The notes under the pieces were generated by a model that had not been told where the DNA came from, ran no database searches, and saw nothing but the letters and a program-made list of their open reading frames with translations. From positions 61,777,874-61,841,873 of the forward strand of contig NC_034409.1 in the NCBI RefSeq assembly GCF_002078875.1: a stretch of DNA of 64,000 nucleotides, given 5' to 3'. Below are positions 46,699 through 59,768 of the stretch, one piece after another. Numbering within the stretch: position 1 is the first letter of the stretch; every line of letters starts with the position of its first letter. The position numbers and the translations under genes are program-made. This DNA is from Numida meleagris (lineage: Eukaryota > Chordata > Aves > Galliformes > Numididae).

Positions 46699-49351
46699 AG
46701 CTCCTCACGCAGAGCTCAGGGACATGCCTGCTGACACAAGGTGGAGGCTGCCCTGCCATCAGTGTATCCAAAAATGAGTGGCAAGCTGCATCCAGCAGGC
46801 TGAGTCTGTGATTCTGAACTGGTGGGAGAAGAGGGCAAAATGCAGCATGGGGAAACTTTACAGCCTTTCCTAGTGTTGCCACCAAGGGCAGCTCCGCTTG
46901 GGAGAAAAGGAGGGAAGAAATGGGTCCCAGATGAGCTGAAGCCTCCAACAGATTCTGCTTGTGGTGGGGAGAATATGTGTGAGTGGTAGCGTGCACGTAT
47001 GTGTGCATATGGATGCGTGAACCGGCACGTGCACACACACATGGTGCACAGGGCATCCTGCCCCCTCCTCCCACTGCCTGCCCAGCACATTGCTGCCACC
47101 GCCTCTCACCCTAAGCAAGAGAGACGTGTGAGCTCAGGCCTCTGCTGCGCTGGACAGAGGCCATGGCCAAGGAACTATGCCTCAGGACCACAGTTTGCAT
47201 CATCGGGGGGGACCAAATGTGCCGGCCCCAGCACATCCCAGGCGCAGGCAAGTAGGATTTGAGATGTAGATCTGCTGGAGGATGGCGGGAGGAAGAAAGA
47301 GCTGTTGTGGCAGGAGTGGGGCACCATGCAGGGAAGGGAACCCTGGAAGATAGCCCCGGGACGCTTAGAGGGACCTGTCACAGAGCAGGGGATGTTCTGG
47401 CAGGGAGGAGGCGGGGTGCCGTTCTGGGATCACAGACCATTTTTCTTCTGAGCTTTGTCACTTGGGCCCATTTCAGGGGGAGGATCTCTCTCTAACCGCT
47501 GTGGGCAAACAACATTTGCGAGGGAATTATTCCACATGAGCAAAAGGCTTGAGGGAGTTGTCTCCCCATCAGACATCAGCGCAGGCTCTGCTGGCATATC
47601 TTGTCCACTCAGAGGAATTATGGTAAATCCTCAGCAGAGGGGCAGTTTGCAAGGAGAAGAGGGGAAGTCCTCTTATGTAATTTTTGTACTGGATTATGGC
47701 TTTACCCTTGCCTCCAGCAAAGTGAATGCCACATGCTAGCAAGGTGCACTCAGCACGGGTATCTCCAGCTACCTGCCCCTCTTCTGGCTCTTCCAGCCCC
47801 AATGCAAAGGATTTTCCAAGCTCTCCAGAAGGCAGAAATGTGAATCCAGCACAGTAGGGAGGGCAGCAGCATCAAAAGGCCATGAGGGGACCTGGAGCTG
47901 AGAGTGGGGCAGCACAGGGACAGGGACAGGCACAGGGCTGTGGCAGCGTGTTTCTGGGCAGGTCTGCAGTGACTGATCTGCACCCGCCTGTTGCTGATTG
48001 AGTTTTCCTCACTTGCCATGTTTGGTTACAAGCAGCTGCTCACAGTGCTTGACATCTGTCCCAGCCCTGGGTGGCTCAAGCAGTAATTCAGATGACCATA
48101 CTGGGATGCTTCTGGCAGCTGGATAAAGCTCCAAAGTGCCACACCATGACACGTGCTCTGGCTGTCAGTGGGAAGGAACTGAGGTTAGCATCCTGGACTG
48201 CTCCTGTCCTTGCTGCAAGAAACACTTCCCAACACAAACCTGATTACTGCTGTGGCTGTACTGAAGTGCTGGCTAGCAAGAATGCTTTGTGTGTCTTAGG
48301 GGATGCTAAAACCAAGATGTATTTCTATATACCAGTTCAAATGCATGCTGGCTAGACCAAAGGCAAGGCTGCTTCACCTGCAAGCTGTGGGTTTACATGA
48401 AATACGGTTTTATGCACATTGCTAAAACAAACACTTGAAAGCTAGGAGATGTCAGGATTGGGAGCAGCACGTTGTCTATGCTGGGCTGCAGCCCCTGGTA
48501 CCTCCCTGCATGTTCAGAAGGCTGCCTCGCTCAAAAGCTGGACCCATGGTGCTTGAGGAGGGAAGCAGGGGCTGTTATTTTTTTGGTACTGCTAAGCATG
48601 TTCCTCTTTTGTTTGTTTACTGCCCGTCATCCCAGCCCTTCAGGCGATACATCATCATGCATTGTCGTGTGGTGTTCTGAAGACTTACTCTGCTGTAGCT
48701 GCCTCACTGACGATAGAGAATTTAAGCTGTTGATGAGGCACGAGAGAGTGGTTATTTGCTTGCTGTCAAAAGGGAGAGGGACATTTCCCCTTAGCTAGGC
48801 AGGGAAGGAGCAGCAGGTGCAGGACTGGAGCTCGGGGCCTCTTGGCTCCCAGTGCCACTAATTCCTTCAGACCGCACCAGTTTGCTGGCTACGCTGCCAG
48901 CATTTTGGAAAACAGCTGTGAGTACTCAGCAAATCTGCAAAATGGCCCCTAGGGTCTCGTGTGGGGTACCCACAAAATTAGGAATGTACAGGCTGTGGCC
49001 AGTTGCCAAAACTGCAGTTTAGTATCTTAAGCTGTCCGTATAAAAATAGCTTTATTTATTACAACATCTTCATTGTTAGCCCGAGTATCATTTGTTGTTT
49101 GCACTGAGTTTGGCACGGGGCCCTCTGAAAAAAAGAAAGAGTACCTGCTGGGGTGGGCAAAGGCAATGTTGTGATGCATATATATGAGTGGCTGAATTAA
49201 GGCTGTGAGGATAATTAACTCACATGTAGGTACTGGCTTTGCAAACCATGTGGCATATTCCCTCATACGGCCTTATTTTTTTTAATGCAAGTAAAAGTTT
49301 CTTGACTTTTTTATGAATAGGAAAACAAGACACTTTTCATTATTCATACAC

Positions 49352-49690
49352 TGAATCATAGAATCACAGAATCATCAAGGTTGGAAAAGACCTCTAAGAT
49401 CATCCAGTCCAATCACCAGCCCATCCCCACCATGCCCACTGACCACGTCCCTCAGTGCCACATCCACACGGTTCTCGAACACCTCCAGCAATGGTGACTC
49501 CACCACCTCCCTGGGCAGCCTGTTCCAATGCATCATCACTCTTTCAGAAAGAGAGTCTGTTTCCTAATATCCAACCTGAACTTCCCCTGGCATAACTTCA
49601 GGCCATTCCCTCTCATCCTATTGCTGTTACCTGGGAGAAGAGGCTGACCCCCACCTTGCCATAACTTTCTTTTAGGGAGTTGTAGAGAGC
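49352..49690 (-). mobile_element. CR1 LINE 3' end fragment
   Basis: On the plus strand: GAATCATAGAATCACAGAAT, AAGACCTCTAAGATCATCCA, CCACATCCACACGGTTCTCG and CTCCCTGGGCAGCCTGTTCC. This is a typical reverse-oriented CR1 3' end of about 340 bp. Confidence 0.95.
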
Positions 49691-51971
49691 AATGCCTCAC
49701 AGCCATCACAGGACAGCCTGAGACCTAAATTCACACTGGGGCCATCCAAGCCTGTACTCCAGGCAAAGGCTTCAGCCTGAGGGCAGGCCCCTTTGCCGTG
49801 CCCCTCCTTGCTGTGAGGAGGTTGGAAAGGTCCCTTTGGCCACTCTGCAAAGCTGAGGTTTTGCTGTGAGGTGCCCATGTGAGAACAGATGGTCTGAGGT
49901 GGGCCCTGCTCTGCATCCAGTGATTTGGATGGGATGTGAATATTGCCATGCCCATATCTGTTCTGTAGCTGCAGATCCTCCAGAAAACTAAAGTCACCTC
50001 AGGTCCTGAGACATTCTCCAGCCCCAGCAAGCCCTGCAGCACAGGGTTGTGCTGTGTGTGCAGGCCCACATGCATACGAGGAGGTGAAGCTCTGGGTTGT
50101 CATAGCTGTCACCTTGTCTTGTTGAGCTGTGGGCAATGTTGCCACCTTGTAAAGAGCGGAATCGTGTCCCAGTGATCCTCAAGCCTCCTCGGACCCTGTG
50201 CAGTTCATGATGACTTTGCAGGGACGTCCCTCCTGGATGCTCCAGGAGGGTGATGGGGGATGATGGGGAAGAAGAGTTCCAGGCCACTCTAACAGGCAGC
50301 ACCACAGTACTAGGGCCACGGTGGCAACCAAGTGAAACAGATCCATGCAACTCACTAAGGCAGAAAAAGAAATCAGCAAAAGGTCTCCTTCAGAGTTCAG
50401 TATAAATGCATCATGTGTGAACAATGAGAGTCAGCCGTTCCTTGGGAGGCTTGCCAGGAGCTGTGTGTGTGCTGGGTCGCTGATCCCCTTACAGTAAGAG
50501 CAGAGAGGATTTTTACTGCCTGCATCTTGTACTCTGCCCCACCACTGATCATCATGCATGGATGATCCCTGGCCCTAGGAATATGCCAGGGGCACGGGCT
50601 TGTGAAGTCAGACAGTAGTGAACTCCTTCCCTCACCCCACTGTGTTTGCTGGCCCCTCTCCCTCCTCCTGCTCCAACCGCTGAGCAGGAAGCTGCTGTCC
50701 TTGCAGCTGATGGACTGACTCTGAGGGACCGCAACTCAGCAGCTTGGGCGGCAGTGATCCTCCATCACTCTGGCTTCTCCACCATGCGATATCTCAGCTC
50801 CCAGAAGCAAAAGTAGCGAGCCAAGCACTAGGAAGGCTAGCGAACTTGGGGGCTGACCAATTTCAGAATGCAGACTATGAAGAAAGGCAAAGGCAGCTCC
50901 TGGGCTACTGCAGATAAGAGTGGTTGCAGATAAGGAAGTGTGGGATGCTCTGTATGTATGGCATCACCCAGGCTTGCAGAACCTCATCTGAGTGTACGAA
51001 CTGAGAAGCAGAAGGAGGAATGCTTACGACTGAAGCACCTTGGTCCAGATAAGGTGTAACAGGTCTGGAGGCCCTTTGACTTGGCCATCCAGCTGTATGA
51101 TTTGACAGAAGTGCAACTCCCCAGAGACAGAACTGTGAATGGTTGATAATGAAACTTGCATTTTCCTATCTGGCTGCCATGCTGCTCTGAGCATGTAAAT
51201 ACATCTTTCATCTCAGACAGGCTGGCACCTTCCCCAGTCCAGACTGACTGCATCCTTTGCCCCTGATGAGAAACCTAAGGGAAGGACTGGGTCATATTGA
51301 GATTTCTGAGCCCCCTGAGAGTCCTTCACAAGCATGGGCCCATACTCTTTTTCTTGAACACAAGATGAATAAAACCAAGAAAGGATTAATTTCAATTTCA
51401 GAGTACCATCCAAGTGAGAAACGTGGAAGGTATCTGTGTGTGGGGTGGGGAGGGAGATGAGCAGCACAGCGCTGGGATTCTCCCACCGAGCCGCCTTCTC
51501 TCCTGGAGCCTCTCCGTGGGGTAAGCCACCCACCCACCACCCATCTTCAAGGCTTGGCAGGAAGGGAGAGCAGTGCTCTAAATGCCAGCAAGCTGAAGGA
51601 CACCTGTGAGGCACAGAAACGGAGCCGTGAACCAAACTGGGCTTCTCTCCCATCTGCTGAGTTGGGAGAGGGTGCAGTCCTTCTGCCAAGGGCTGAGTGG
51701 GAGGATTAAGGGTCTGAGCTACTACTGACCACGGGATTAACCCCTGCAGGAAATTAAAGTTGTAGAGAATGCTCTTCACAGCTGAGAGAAAAACTGGGAT
51801 CTGGATTAGAACTGGCAGAGCTGGTGACAAGCCACCACCCACAGCCAACTGTTCCCAGCTGGATCAGAAAATGTTATCTCAGTCTTCAGGCAGAACCCCC
51901 CCTCCACATCTCACTTGGTTATCAATTTTTGCCAACAGTGTGAGAAGAACAAAAAAACATCACTTTGAAGC

Positions 51972-51990
51972 AAAAAAAAAAAAAAAAAAA
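51972..51990 (+). repeat. Poly-A tract
   Basis: There are 19 consecutive A. No retroposed gene body is recognised to the left of it. Confidence 0.9.
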
Positions 51991-52754
51991 GTAGGAGGAA
52001 ACCGGGTAGCCAGCTCACGTGTCTCTCTCCTGAGCCCCTCTCCCACTCCTCACCCGCTTCCCTGCTCGTCCCCCGCGCTCTGCTGAAGGAAGCATGCACG
52101 TGGTCTGTCGCGCTCAGAGAAGACGCTGGCACACACATGGCTGGATTTCTTCCTGCCAGCTGCCCCCTCAGCTCTCCTCCTGCTGCTGCTCCGGGCCTCC
52201 TCCATATGCCACACTCTCGCTGTGCTGGGACTTTCCTGTCACTCTTGTGTTGGATATCCCGGTCTCCCCACCTGCTTCCACAGCCTCCCAAGGAATCCCA
52301 CTTCTTCACCGCAATCTGGGTCTTCCCCACTGGTGCTGCTCCCTGGCTCCCCTCGGGATGCTCTGTGCTTTCTCAGAGGTTTCATTGAGGCTCGGTGCCC
52401 TGGGTCCAGCCCCTCTGACCCTTCCCAATCTCCTTGTTGCACACTGATCAGGAAGACTTTGGATGCAAATAACATCTCCTGGTTAAGGTATGGGAGGAGG
52501 AATCAAGACACCTTGCTCCTCTCCCGATTTTGGTGCGGGCATGTCGGACAACTTTGGGAAAGCCCCATCAAAACTCCTCTATTCTGTGAAAATTCGATAA
52601 ACCCCACACATTTCTGCAGTGCAGAAGGGCATTCACAAGCCCATGCAATTCTGTGCGACCACTGCACTTGGCAACTTTGAAAATCCTGAGCTGGGAACTG
52701 ATGTGGGCCCATGATGAAGTACCAAGAGCTGGGCAACTGAAACTCCAGGCAGCC

Positions 52755-52870
52755 AAACTCAGCAGCTATTGTAACCTCTAAGATAGTTTACCCCTCCATA
52801 AAATGAGAATAAAGCTGACCTTCCTTGGCAGCCTCTGGGGAGGAAATGTTTGTTAAACACCCATCACATT
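52755..52870 (+). mobile_element. MIR/L2-like tail remnant
   Basis: TTGTAACCTCTAAGATAG and CCTCCATAAAATGAGAATAA, followed by GGGGAGGAAATGTTTGTTAA, resemble the MIR/L2 tail (AACCTCTCTG..., CATCTGTAAAATGAGGATAA, ...GAGGATTAAATG). Confidence 0.5.
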
Positions 52871-53959
52871 TGCATTTCAGAGGTGCCTACACATTGTCAT
52901 CTCAAAGATCAGAAGATCTCTGACCTCATCACATCCCAGTGAATAGGGTGAGGTTTTTTCACACCAAGTCAGGAATGTGGCAGATTCCCTTACAACACTG
53001 ACTGGGTTTTGCATGCTTTTTACTTACTTTACAGCTTTCTGTATGAGGTGTTTTGCTTCGCTGTGATCGATTGCTTGCAAGTCAGATGGCACCGTTTCTT
53101 GTGCAGCTGGGTTTCTAGTGTGAATTTAAAATGTGCTTTCCATCGATTGTGACAACACAACACTAATGAATCCTGAACACTTGTGTTAATAAATCAGCAA
53201 GTGCTGGAAATGAAGCCCCCAGCTATTTAGCTTATAGGCGCACTGGGGCAGTGACACACTGTATGTTTCTATAGTGGTGCTGAGCTTGGCTGCCAAGTCT
53301 GGGTGCTTTTGCAATCCAAATAAGCAACAAATGAAGAGCTGCTGCTGAGACAATGCGCTTCAGTGTGAACTCATTGCTGAACTGACCCAGGTCTGTTGAG
53401 GGACCAAGAATGGGCATCATATACAGTGCGTCCTAAACTCATGGTACTGCAGAAGAGTACAGCTCCTCACTAGGACTCACCAGCCAGGTTGCTTAACGAA
53501 CTTTCAGTTGCTGCAATCAGATGACGTGGCTGACATGTCTCCCTTCCTTCTGTGTACAGACTCTCATCCTCCAAGTATTGATGGAGGAAGAGACACAGGA
53601 CAGCAGGCTTTAATCATTGGGCTCTAGGGTACCACTTTCCCCCTTCATTATGGGCAATGGTAATAAAACACAAAACCTAAAAGCAACAGGAAAAGGGGAG
53701 GGGGGAGATAATCTTCTCTAAGTGTCCCCCATGCCCTCCCTTGCCCTGCTGCTTTTCTGATAAAGGCTAAAGCAATTCAGCACTGGGAAGGGACTTTGCC
53801 ATCACTCATTGGGGAGAGTGTGGGGGAGGGATGAACGTCTGCTTGCACTCTCTGGTAATTTATCACTGGCATCTGTCGTAGCCTCTGTTACCTACCCTCT
53901 TATAATATAGGTCACCCACATGCCCCGCCAGTGCCAGTAAGCCAGTCTGCTAGAGGAGT

Positions 53960-54200
53960 CTGATCCCTGAGCCATGGTCCAAGGGTTAGTACAAAGGACG
54001 GGGAGGGAGAATCAGAGACAGAAGCTGTGGCCTTGCCTGTGACCACGGCTCATCCCAGTGACATGCTGGGACAACCACCTGTCTCTATAGCCGCCGTGTC
54101 CCTGCAGGAAAATGGGATAATTTTGTCCACCTACCTACTGGCTCTAACCACAACTTTGTTTCTGGGGTTCATTAAGTACAAAATAACAGCAACAATACCT
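53960..54200 (+). mobile_element. Possible MIR-like remnant
   Basis: TGCAGGAAAATGGGATAATT, then CCACCTACCTACTGG and GGGGTTCATTAAG, loosely follow the order of the MIR tail. Support is weak. Confidence 0.3.
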
Positions 54201-57149
54201 ACTATCATGCTAAAAGTCATTCATGAAGCCGCACTGGGAAGTGTTACTAAAGCAGGATGTGGATGCAGCAAACAGAAGCTCTCGCTGCTATGACAGCATG
54301 CTCCTTAGGACCCTGCTTAGCAAAGCCAAGGCTTTGGAGTGATACTGTAAACATGACTGGTGTCAGGGCAGAGAGAAGGAAGCACCAGACAGTGACAGTT
54401 CCTGCTGTACCTTTTATGCCCTGGCAAGCACTGAAGAGTCATTACAAATGTCCCCAGCATCCCCCCAGCAGTAAAGTTCCCTGGTTAAGCTAATTAGGGG
54501 AATCCTCGTTAGAGTCCTCTGGGAAGTCTGACAGCAGGCCAAATGTCCAAGTGGCACTTCAGCTCAGTGTATTTTTGGCCTCTGGAGCCCACGGCAAGAA
54601 ATGGATGATTTCATTCTGCTGCTTTGAGCTGAAACTAAAAAAAGTTGCGCTTTACTCTCCTATACCAAATGGCAAGAAGCAAAGGTCATCAGCCCTGCAG
54701 GCTCCGCTGTTCATTCCTCCAGAATCTGGAGGAGAGATTCAGCTCCAAGCATGTGGAAGGAAGCTCTGGACACTGTGTCCCATGGAGCAGAGGGGAACTG
54801 GCTGACAGGTTGTTCCAGGGTGAAGGACTCATCCAGTAATCCTGGAAGAAAGATTAACATTGCGTTTGTAGAGCCTTTGGGTGTCTTCAGATCATTTGGA
54901 GCCACAGCCATACAGAGCATCACTAAGCTCCCAAACAGCCAGTCCCGCCTCAGTTCAGAACAGATGGCACTGTGCCTCTCCTTGCGGGCTGGGGCTCTCC
55001 TGGGTCTCGCAGAGTCCTCATTGCTGGATAAGTCCCTGGCTGTAAGGCTGAGAGCAACCAGACAGCTCTGGTGATGCCCTGGGGAGCCCTGAGGTGTTGG
55101 GCAGGTCCCAGACTGTCCCAGGACCACGAAGTTCCCAGTGCTGCATTTACCATAGGCACGTGACTTCAAAGGAGAAATGCAGAAGCTCATTGGCCCTCTC
55201 AGTTCAGCATTCAGGAACCCCTACCTATTCCAAATCTCATGCTCTGCCCCCTGAGCATATGCTATGCTGGGAGAAGTAGGCAGTTTCGTGCAAGACATGG
55301 ATGACATGAATATGGGTCACAGACGAGTCCTAAGTACACGTGCAAGCCCAACGATATGGACACATTTGTAAATGTAAGCTAGATTAGCAACTATATCTGC
55401 ATATGCATATGATGGTATTTGCTTTTAAATCTTAGAAACGTATATGAATGCACAAGGGCGTGGATGTTATCTGCTGGGCAGGGAGTACAGTGTTTATGTG
55501 ACATGCTTTGAAAATAATCACGGGTTTATCGAGGTACCTCCATCTTTGTGCATGTTGCAGCACAGGAGACAGCATTAAAGCCTGAACAGGTGTTAATCAC
55601 TATGCACTGCAATAAATTCTAAACATAGGGAGAGGGCTTATTTATACACTGCTGCTCCTCCCACCCTGCACTCGGTGCTCGAGCCCTGGCACTGTCTCAT
55701 AGGAAGAGGCGCCTGTGAGGTACCAGGGATGGGTGTGGGAGCTGGACATTGCCATCCAGAGCAGAAGGGACCAGGGGTACAAACCCCGACTCCGTTGCCA
55801 ATCTCGGGTACGCAGTGCTGCTATCAGCCCCCCGGTATCGCCTGGGGTCGGCGTGGTGGAATGGAGCAGCAGGCGGGGGAAAACCCCAGCCCTGGGATGG
55901 AGAGGGTGCCTGGGCTGAAGGGGATCGTGGTGTCACGAAGCACCCAAGCAAGCTGGTTTTGTAGGGTTTTTTTTTCCCAAAGCTTAGCCCCCCTGCTTGG
56001 AGCTAAGCCAGCTGATACAGATGGGGTGTTACAAAACAGAGCCAAAAGGCAAGAGCGCAAGGAACAGAGCTATCTATAACCCAGACAAAGTTAGATGGAG
56101 TGAAGGTGGAGAAGAGGGAAAGACAGAGCGTGGCAGGCAGCCCCTGAACAATGCTGAAAGCAAGGACGCGATCAGTCGGCAACAGGATTTGGAAGTGAGC
56201 GGCTCCCACTATCCGGCAGCCAGATAAGGCTCTGTGGCTGTCAGCTTAACTCTGCCGTTTATTCCTGTGCTGTAGGGAGTTAAATAGAGCACACGGAAAG
56301 CCTGCTGCTGGGAGTGAAAGTCACAGAGGGAGAGGGAAGGAAGCGGCAGCATCCGTGTGGTGCCCAGGGAGCCAGGTGGAAGTGGCTGTGGGCAGAGCCC
56401 CTCCAGGTAAGTGCTGGCGGCTTTTCATCCTCCTCACTGCTCTCGGAGATGGGAGGCTTCGGGGTGGCATTCAGGACACAGCCATCGGCACGGGGGAGGC
56501 TGGAAGTCTCCTTGTTGAGGCTTCTTCTCCAGTAGGGATTGAAGGAAGGCGACCTTGGCTCCATGGGGTGGGGGGGGAGCTGCGGTGGGCTGAAGTGGGT
56601 TGGTTTTGGTGCTGCGAGAGGTCTGCATCTAGCTGGTGCATTTGGTAAACGAGCGGAACAGCCTTGCAACATGCATGAGTCCAGGCACTGAGCCTGCTTG
56701 TCTTTCTCACCAAGATGCTGATTTAAATGTTTCCCGGTGGTTTACACTCCTGTCCAGAATAAATTTGTCACAGGAGCCTGAGGGAGGGCACGTGCATGGG
56801 GAGACTGTCCCAGAGGGAGCACAGCGCCCAGATGAAATATGGCTATGGAGGCTGTCAGAGCCTCTCAGGGGCACAGGGGTGGTTTGCTCTGTGCCCTGGT
56901 AGAAACGCGTCCATTTGAGTGCTGTTGCGACTGCAGGGGCATGTCAGAGAGCACCCAGGGTTGGGGGGGTCTGCAATGTTCCCCTTGTTCCTGCCCGCCG
57001 CTATCTGAGAGGGAACCGGGAGGGAAGGGGGGACCTGTTGTCAGTCACTTATTGTCAGGGGAGAGTTTATGGTCTTTGGGTTTCTAATTAGGCTGAGCAT
57101 TTTTCCTTCTTCTAATTAAGCCGTAATTCCTCTCTTTTCAACACTCCCA

Positions 57150-57369
57150 CTCAGTCTCCCCCGCCCCAGGCCCTCCCTTCCCCTCGGAGGCTCCTCAGCT
57201 CCCGCAGTTGCTGCAGTGAGATCCCCACGCTGCCCAGCCCTGCTCTAGGCACCACATCCATTTTACCTTGAAACAGAAAGGACGCGCTAGTGGGGAAGAC
57301 GGGGGGGAGAAGCTGCTTGGCTGCCGCTCGGCGGCTCCATGAGCCCGAGCCTGCGCTGGGGATGCACAG
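57150..57369 (+). CDS. LRTM2: Candidate LRTM2 5' exon (UTR plus start of signal peptide; ATG at 57339)
   Basis: In a CpG-rich patch, ATG at 57339 opens a short frame, MSPSLRWGCT, that stops in phase 1 at ACAG|GTGGCT (57369/57370). The LRTM2 exon at 62338 needs a phase-1 donor ending in one base. The join reads [19 protein letters not shown], which gives a start Met and a hydrophobic signal peptide, and resembles [20 protein letters not shown] of human LRTM2. The donor is below consensus after position 3 and the Kozak context is poor at -3, so this is a proposal. The left edge (UTR) is arbitrary. Confidence 0.4.
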
Positions 57370-59029
57370 GTGGCTGCAGCCGGCGCGGCGGCGAGTGGTG
57401 GGGAGCTGTCCTGGCAGAGTCACCTCAGCCATGCATCAGGTTGACCTTGAATGTCAGGCTCACAGAGCTGCCGCAGCAGGCTGCTCGAGCACAGGCTTGT
57501 CTCTTTGGTACCTATGAGAATCAGGCCTTATTTCTGTACTGAGAGGGTAAAGGTGAATTCTTGTCACACCCTCATCATGCTGCGCCTCCTGCAACATCCT
57601 CCATCTCTCCTCTGAAATGGAGCTGGTGCCCGAAAGGCAAAATTCTAGCTGGGGAGGGGAAAGGAGAGCAGTGAGCCCAGCCCTACGTCCTGTGGCCGGG
57701 AACTGAATCCTACCCACTCTCCTCTGCTCTCCCCTCCAGGAGCGGGTGGGCAGGCTTGGAGGTTACTCCGCACCCCGGGGCTGAGTGCCAGGCTGGCCGG
57801 TGGATGCGAAGGCACGCTGGAGAGGACAAAGATGCTGCCTATGAGTGCCAGCCACCGGTGGAGGAGCAGATCCCTCATGAGGTGGCAGGAGGCTTGCCGT
57901 AAGTAATGCCTACTCAGGTACCCAGTACGATGATCCTCTTTGTCAAGGGAATGGGAAGAAAATAGGTCACCGCAGGGTTAAGAATAGGGGAGAGGGACAG
58001 CTAAGAATGGAGATGTTTGAACTAATTCTTGATTCCTTTAGAGGCCAGGCTAGCTGGGAGGGAGAGCGAGACTCTAAAGCTGAAGATGGGCTTAAAGTGG
58101 GACAGTGTGTGATGATTGCTTCTGAATTCCAGTGGGCTGACAGGTGAGAAACAGCGAGACAGATACCACTGCACACAGATCCACCGGAACGCTCCTCAGA
58201 TCAGCATCCTGTAGGCTGCAGCTTTCTCACTGTGGCAGGGCTTTATATGTAGGCTGCCGAGCACGGCTCCCTGCTCGCCGTGGCAGAAGTCATGACAGAA
58301 TTTAGAAGGGAATGCAGGATGCAAATGCAGAATTCTCCTACTGGGCACTGCCACATGCAGTGAAAATCAAAGAATAAATAAAGAAAATATCTTTCAAATT
58401 GAATTGTAAAAGTTCAGCATCTGCATCTTCCTAGTGGACAGAGGCATCCGCTGCAGCATCCCTGAGTGCAGAGCAGAGCTGTCAGAGTGATGTAGGGCTT
58501 AGGGGGCTGTTCCTGTGTTGCAGAGAAGCTCCTGGGGACATTAGGGAGCACCTATCACTGCTACATGCCCAGGCCTGTGGTTTCCCTCCCGCCTGCCCTC
58601 CCGATTGAATTTGGGGCAGCCACTGTAAGAAGGTGGGGGGAATTATTTCCTTCTCCAAAAAACAGGCGTTTTTGTAATCCATCCTCACAGACTAGAATGC
58701 CGTATGAATTATTTACAATGAATACTACTGAATCTTGACTTAATCTGATATTCCTGGATCAGCTTTCTGCCACCTACACGAGTCACCAAACACCTCACAA
58801 AGTAACTTCATCTTCACCTAACACAAAAACACATGCTGCTCATCCTGCTGCAGGGCTGGAAGAGAGTTTCAGGTTCTGCCTATTGCTTCCCTCTCTTCCC
58901 TGTAAAGGTGCACTGTAGCCAGTGAGATGAATTTCTTGGTCTTTGCTCACATCCTAGTGGATGCATCTCTTGCAAGGACTGAAAATCAAATCAGACTTTC
59001 TCCTCTCTATGATTTTAGTACAGTGTTTC

Positions 59030-59768
59030 CAAGGAAATGATGACACTAGGCTGGGTGGTACATTTGATACAACAGAAGGAAGAGATGCCATCCAACAGGA
59101 CATGGACAGGCTTGAAAAGTGAGTCCATCTGAGGGTTCTGGTGGATGAAAAGTTGGACGTGAGGAAGTAGTGTGCACTCACAGACCAGAAGGCCAGCAGT
59201 ATCTTCTCCCCAGCAGGGAGAGGAATGGGCCTGTCTCCCTCTGCTCTGCCCTGTGAGGCCCCATCAATAGTACTGTATCCAGGCCTACAGCCTCCAGCAC
59301 AAAAAATACATGGAGCTGATGGGTCCAGAGGAGGGCCATGAAGATGACCAGAGGGCTGGAACACCTCTCCTATGAAGTTAAAGTTAAAAGTTAAGGGAGT
59401 TGGTCTTTTTTAGCTTGAAGAAGAGAAGGCTCCAGGGAGACCTCATTGCGGCCTTCCAGAACTTGAAGGGAGGAAGACCAACTTTTTACACTGCCTGATA
59501 GTGATAGGACAAGTAGGAATGGTTTTAAACTTAAAGAGGGAAAAATTGGATTAGATATTAGGAGGAAATTCTTTACGCAGAGGGCAGTGACAGGCTGCCC
59601 AGAGAAGCTGTGGGCACCCCATCCCTGGAGGCACTCAAGGCCATGCTGGATCGGGCCCTGGGCAGCCTGAGCTGCTGGGGGGCAGCCCTGCCCATGACAG
59701 GGAGGTTGGAACTAGATGATCTTTAAGGTCCCTTCCAACCCAAGCCATTCTATGATTCTGTGATTCTA
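59030..59768 (+). mobile_element. CR1 LINE, 5'-truncated copy
   Basis: GATGCCATCCAACAGGACAT, GAAGAGAAGGCTCCAGGGAG and GATCTTTAAGGTCCCTTCCA follow the CR1 3' region of the subfamily ending CCATTCTATGATTCTGTGATTCTA. A small TTAAAGTTAAAAGTTAAGG duplication is present near 59380. Confidence 0.93.

Noticed and set aside
50179..50424. Minus-strand hydrophobic frame with LLEWPG as an alpha2delta exon
   Set aside because: Wrong position relative to the ordered exons, no family motif, and no matching splice phases.
56280..56407. Sequence ending in a strong CTCCAG|GTAAGT donor as an LRTM2 exon
   Set aside because: The frame that would join LRTM2 is open but contains no ATG; it could be a non-coding exon, but nothing else supports it.
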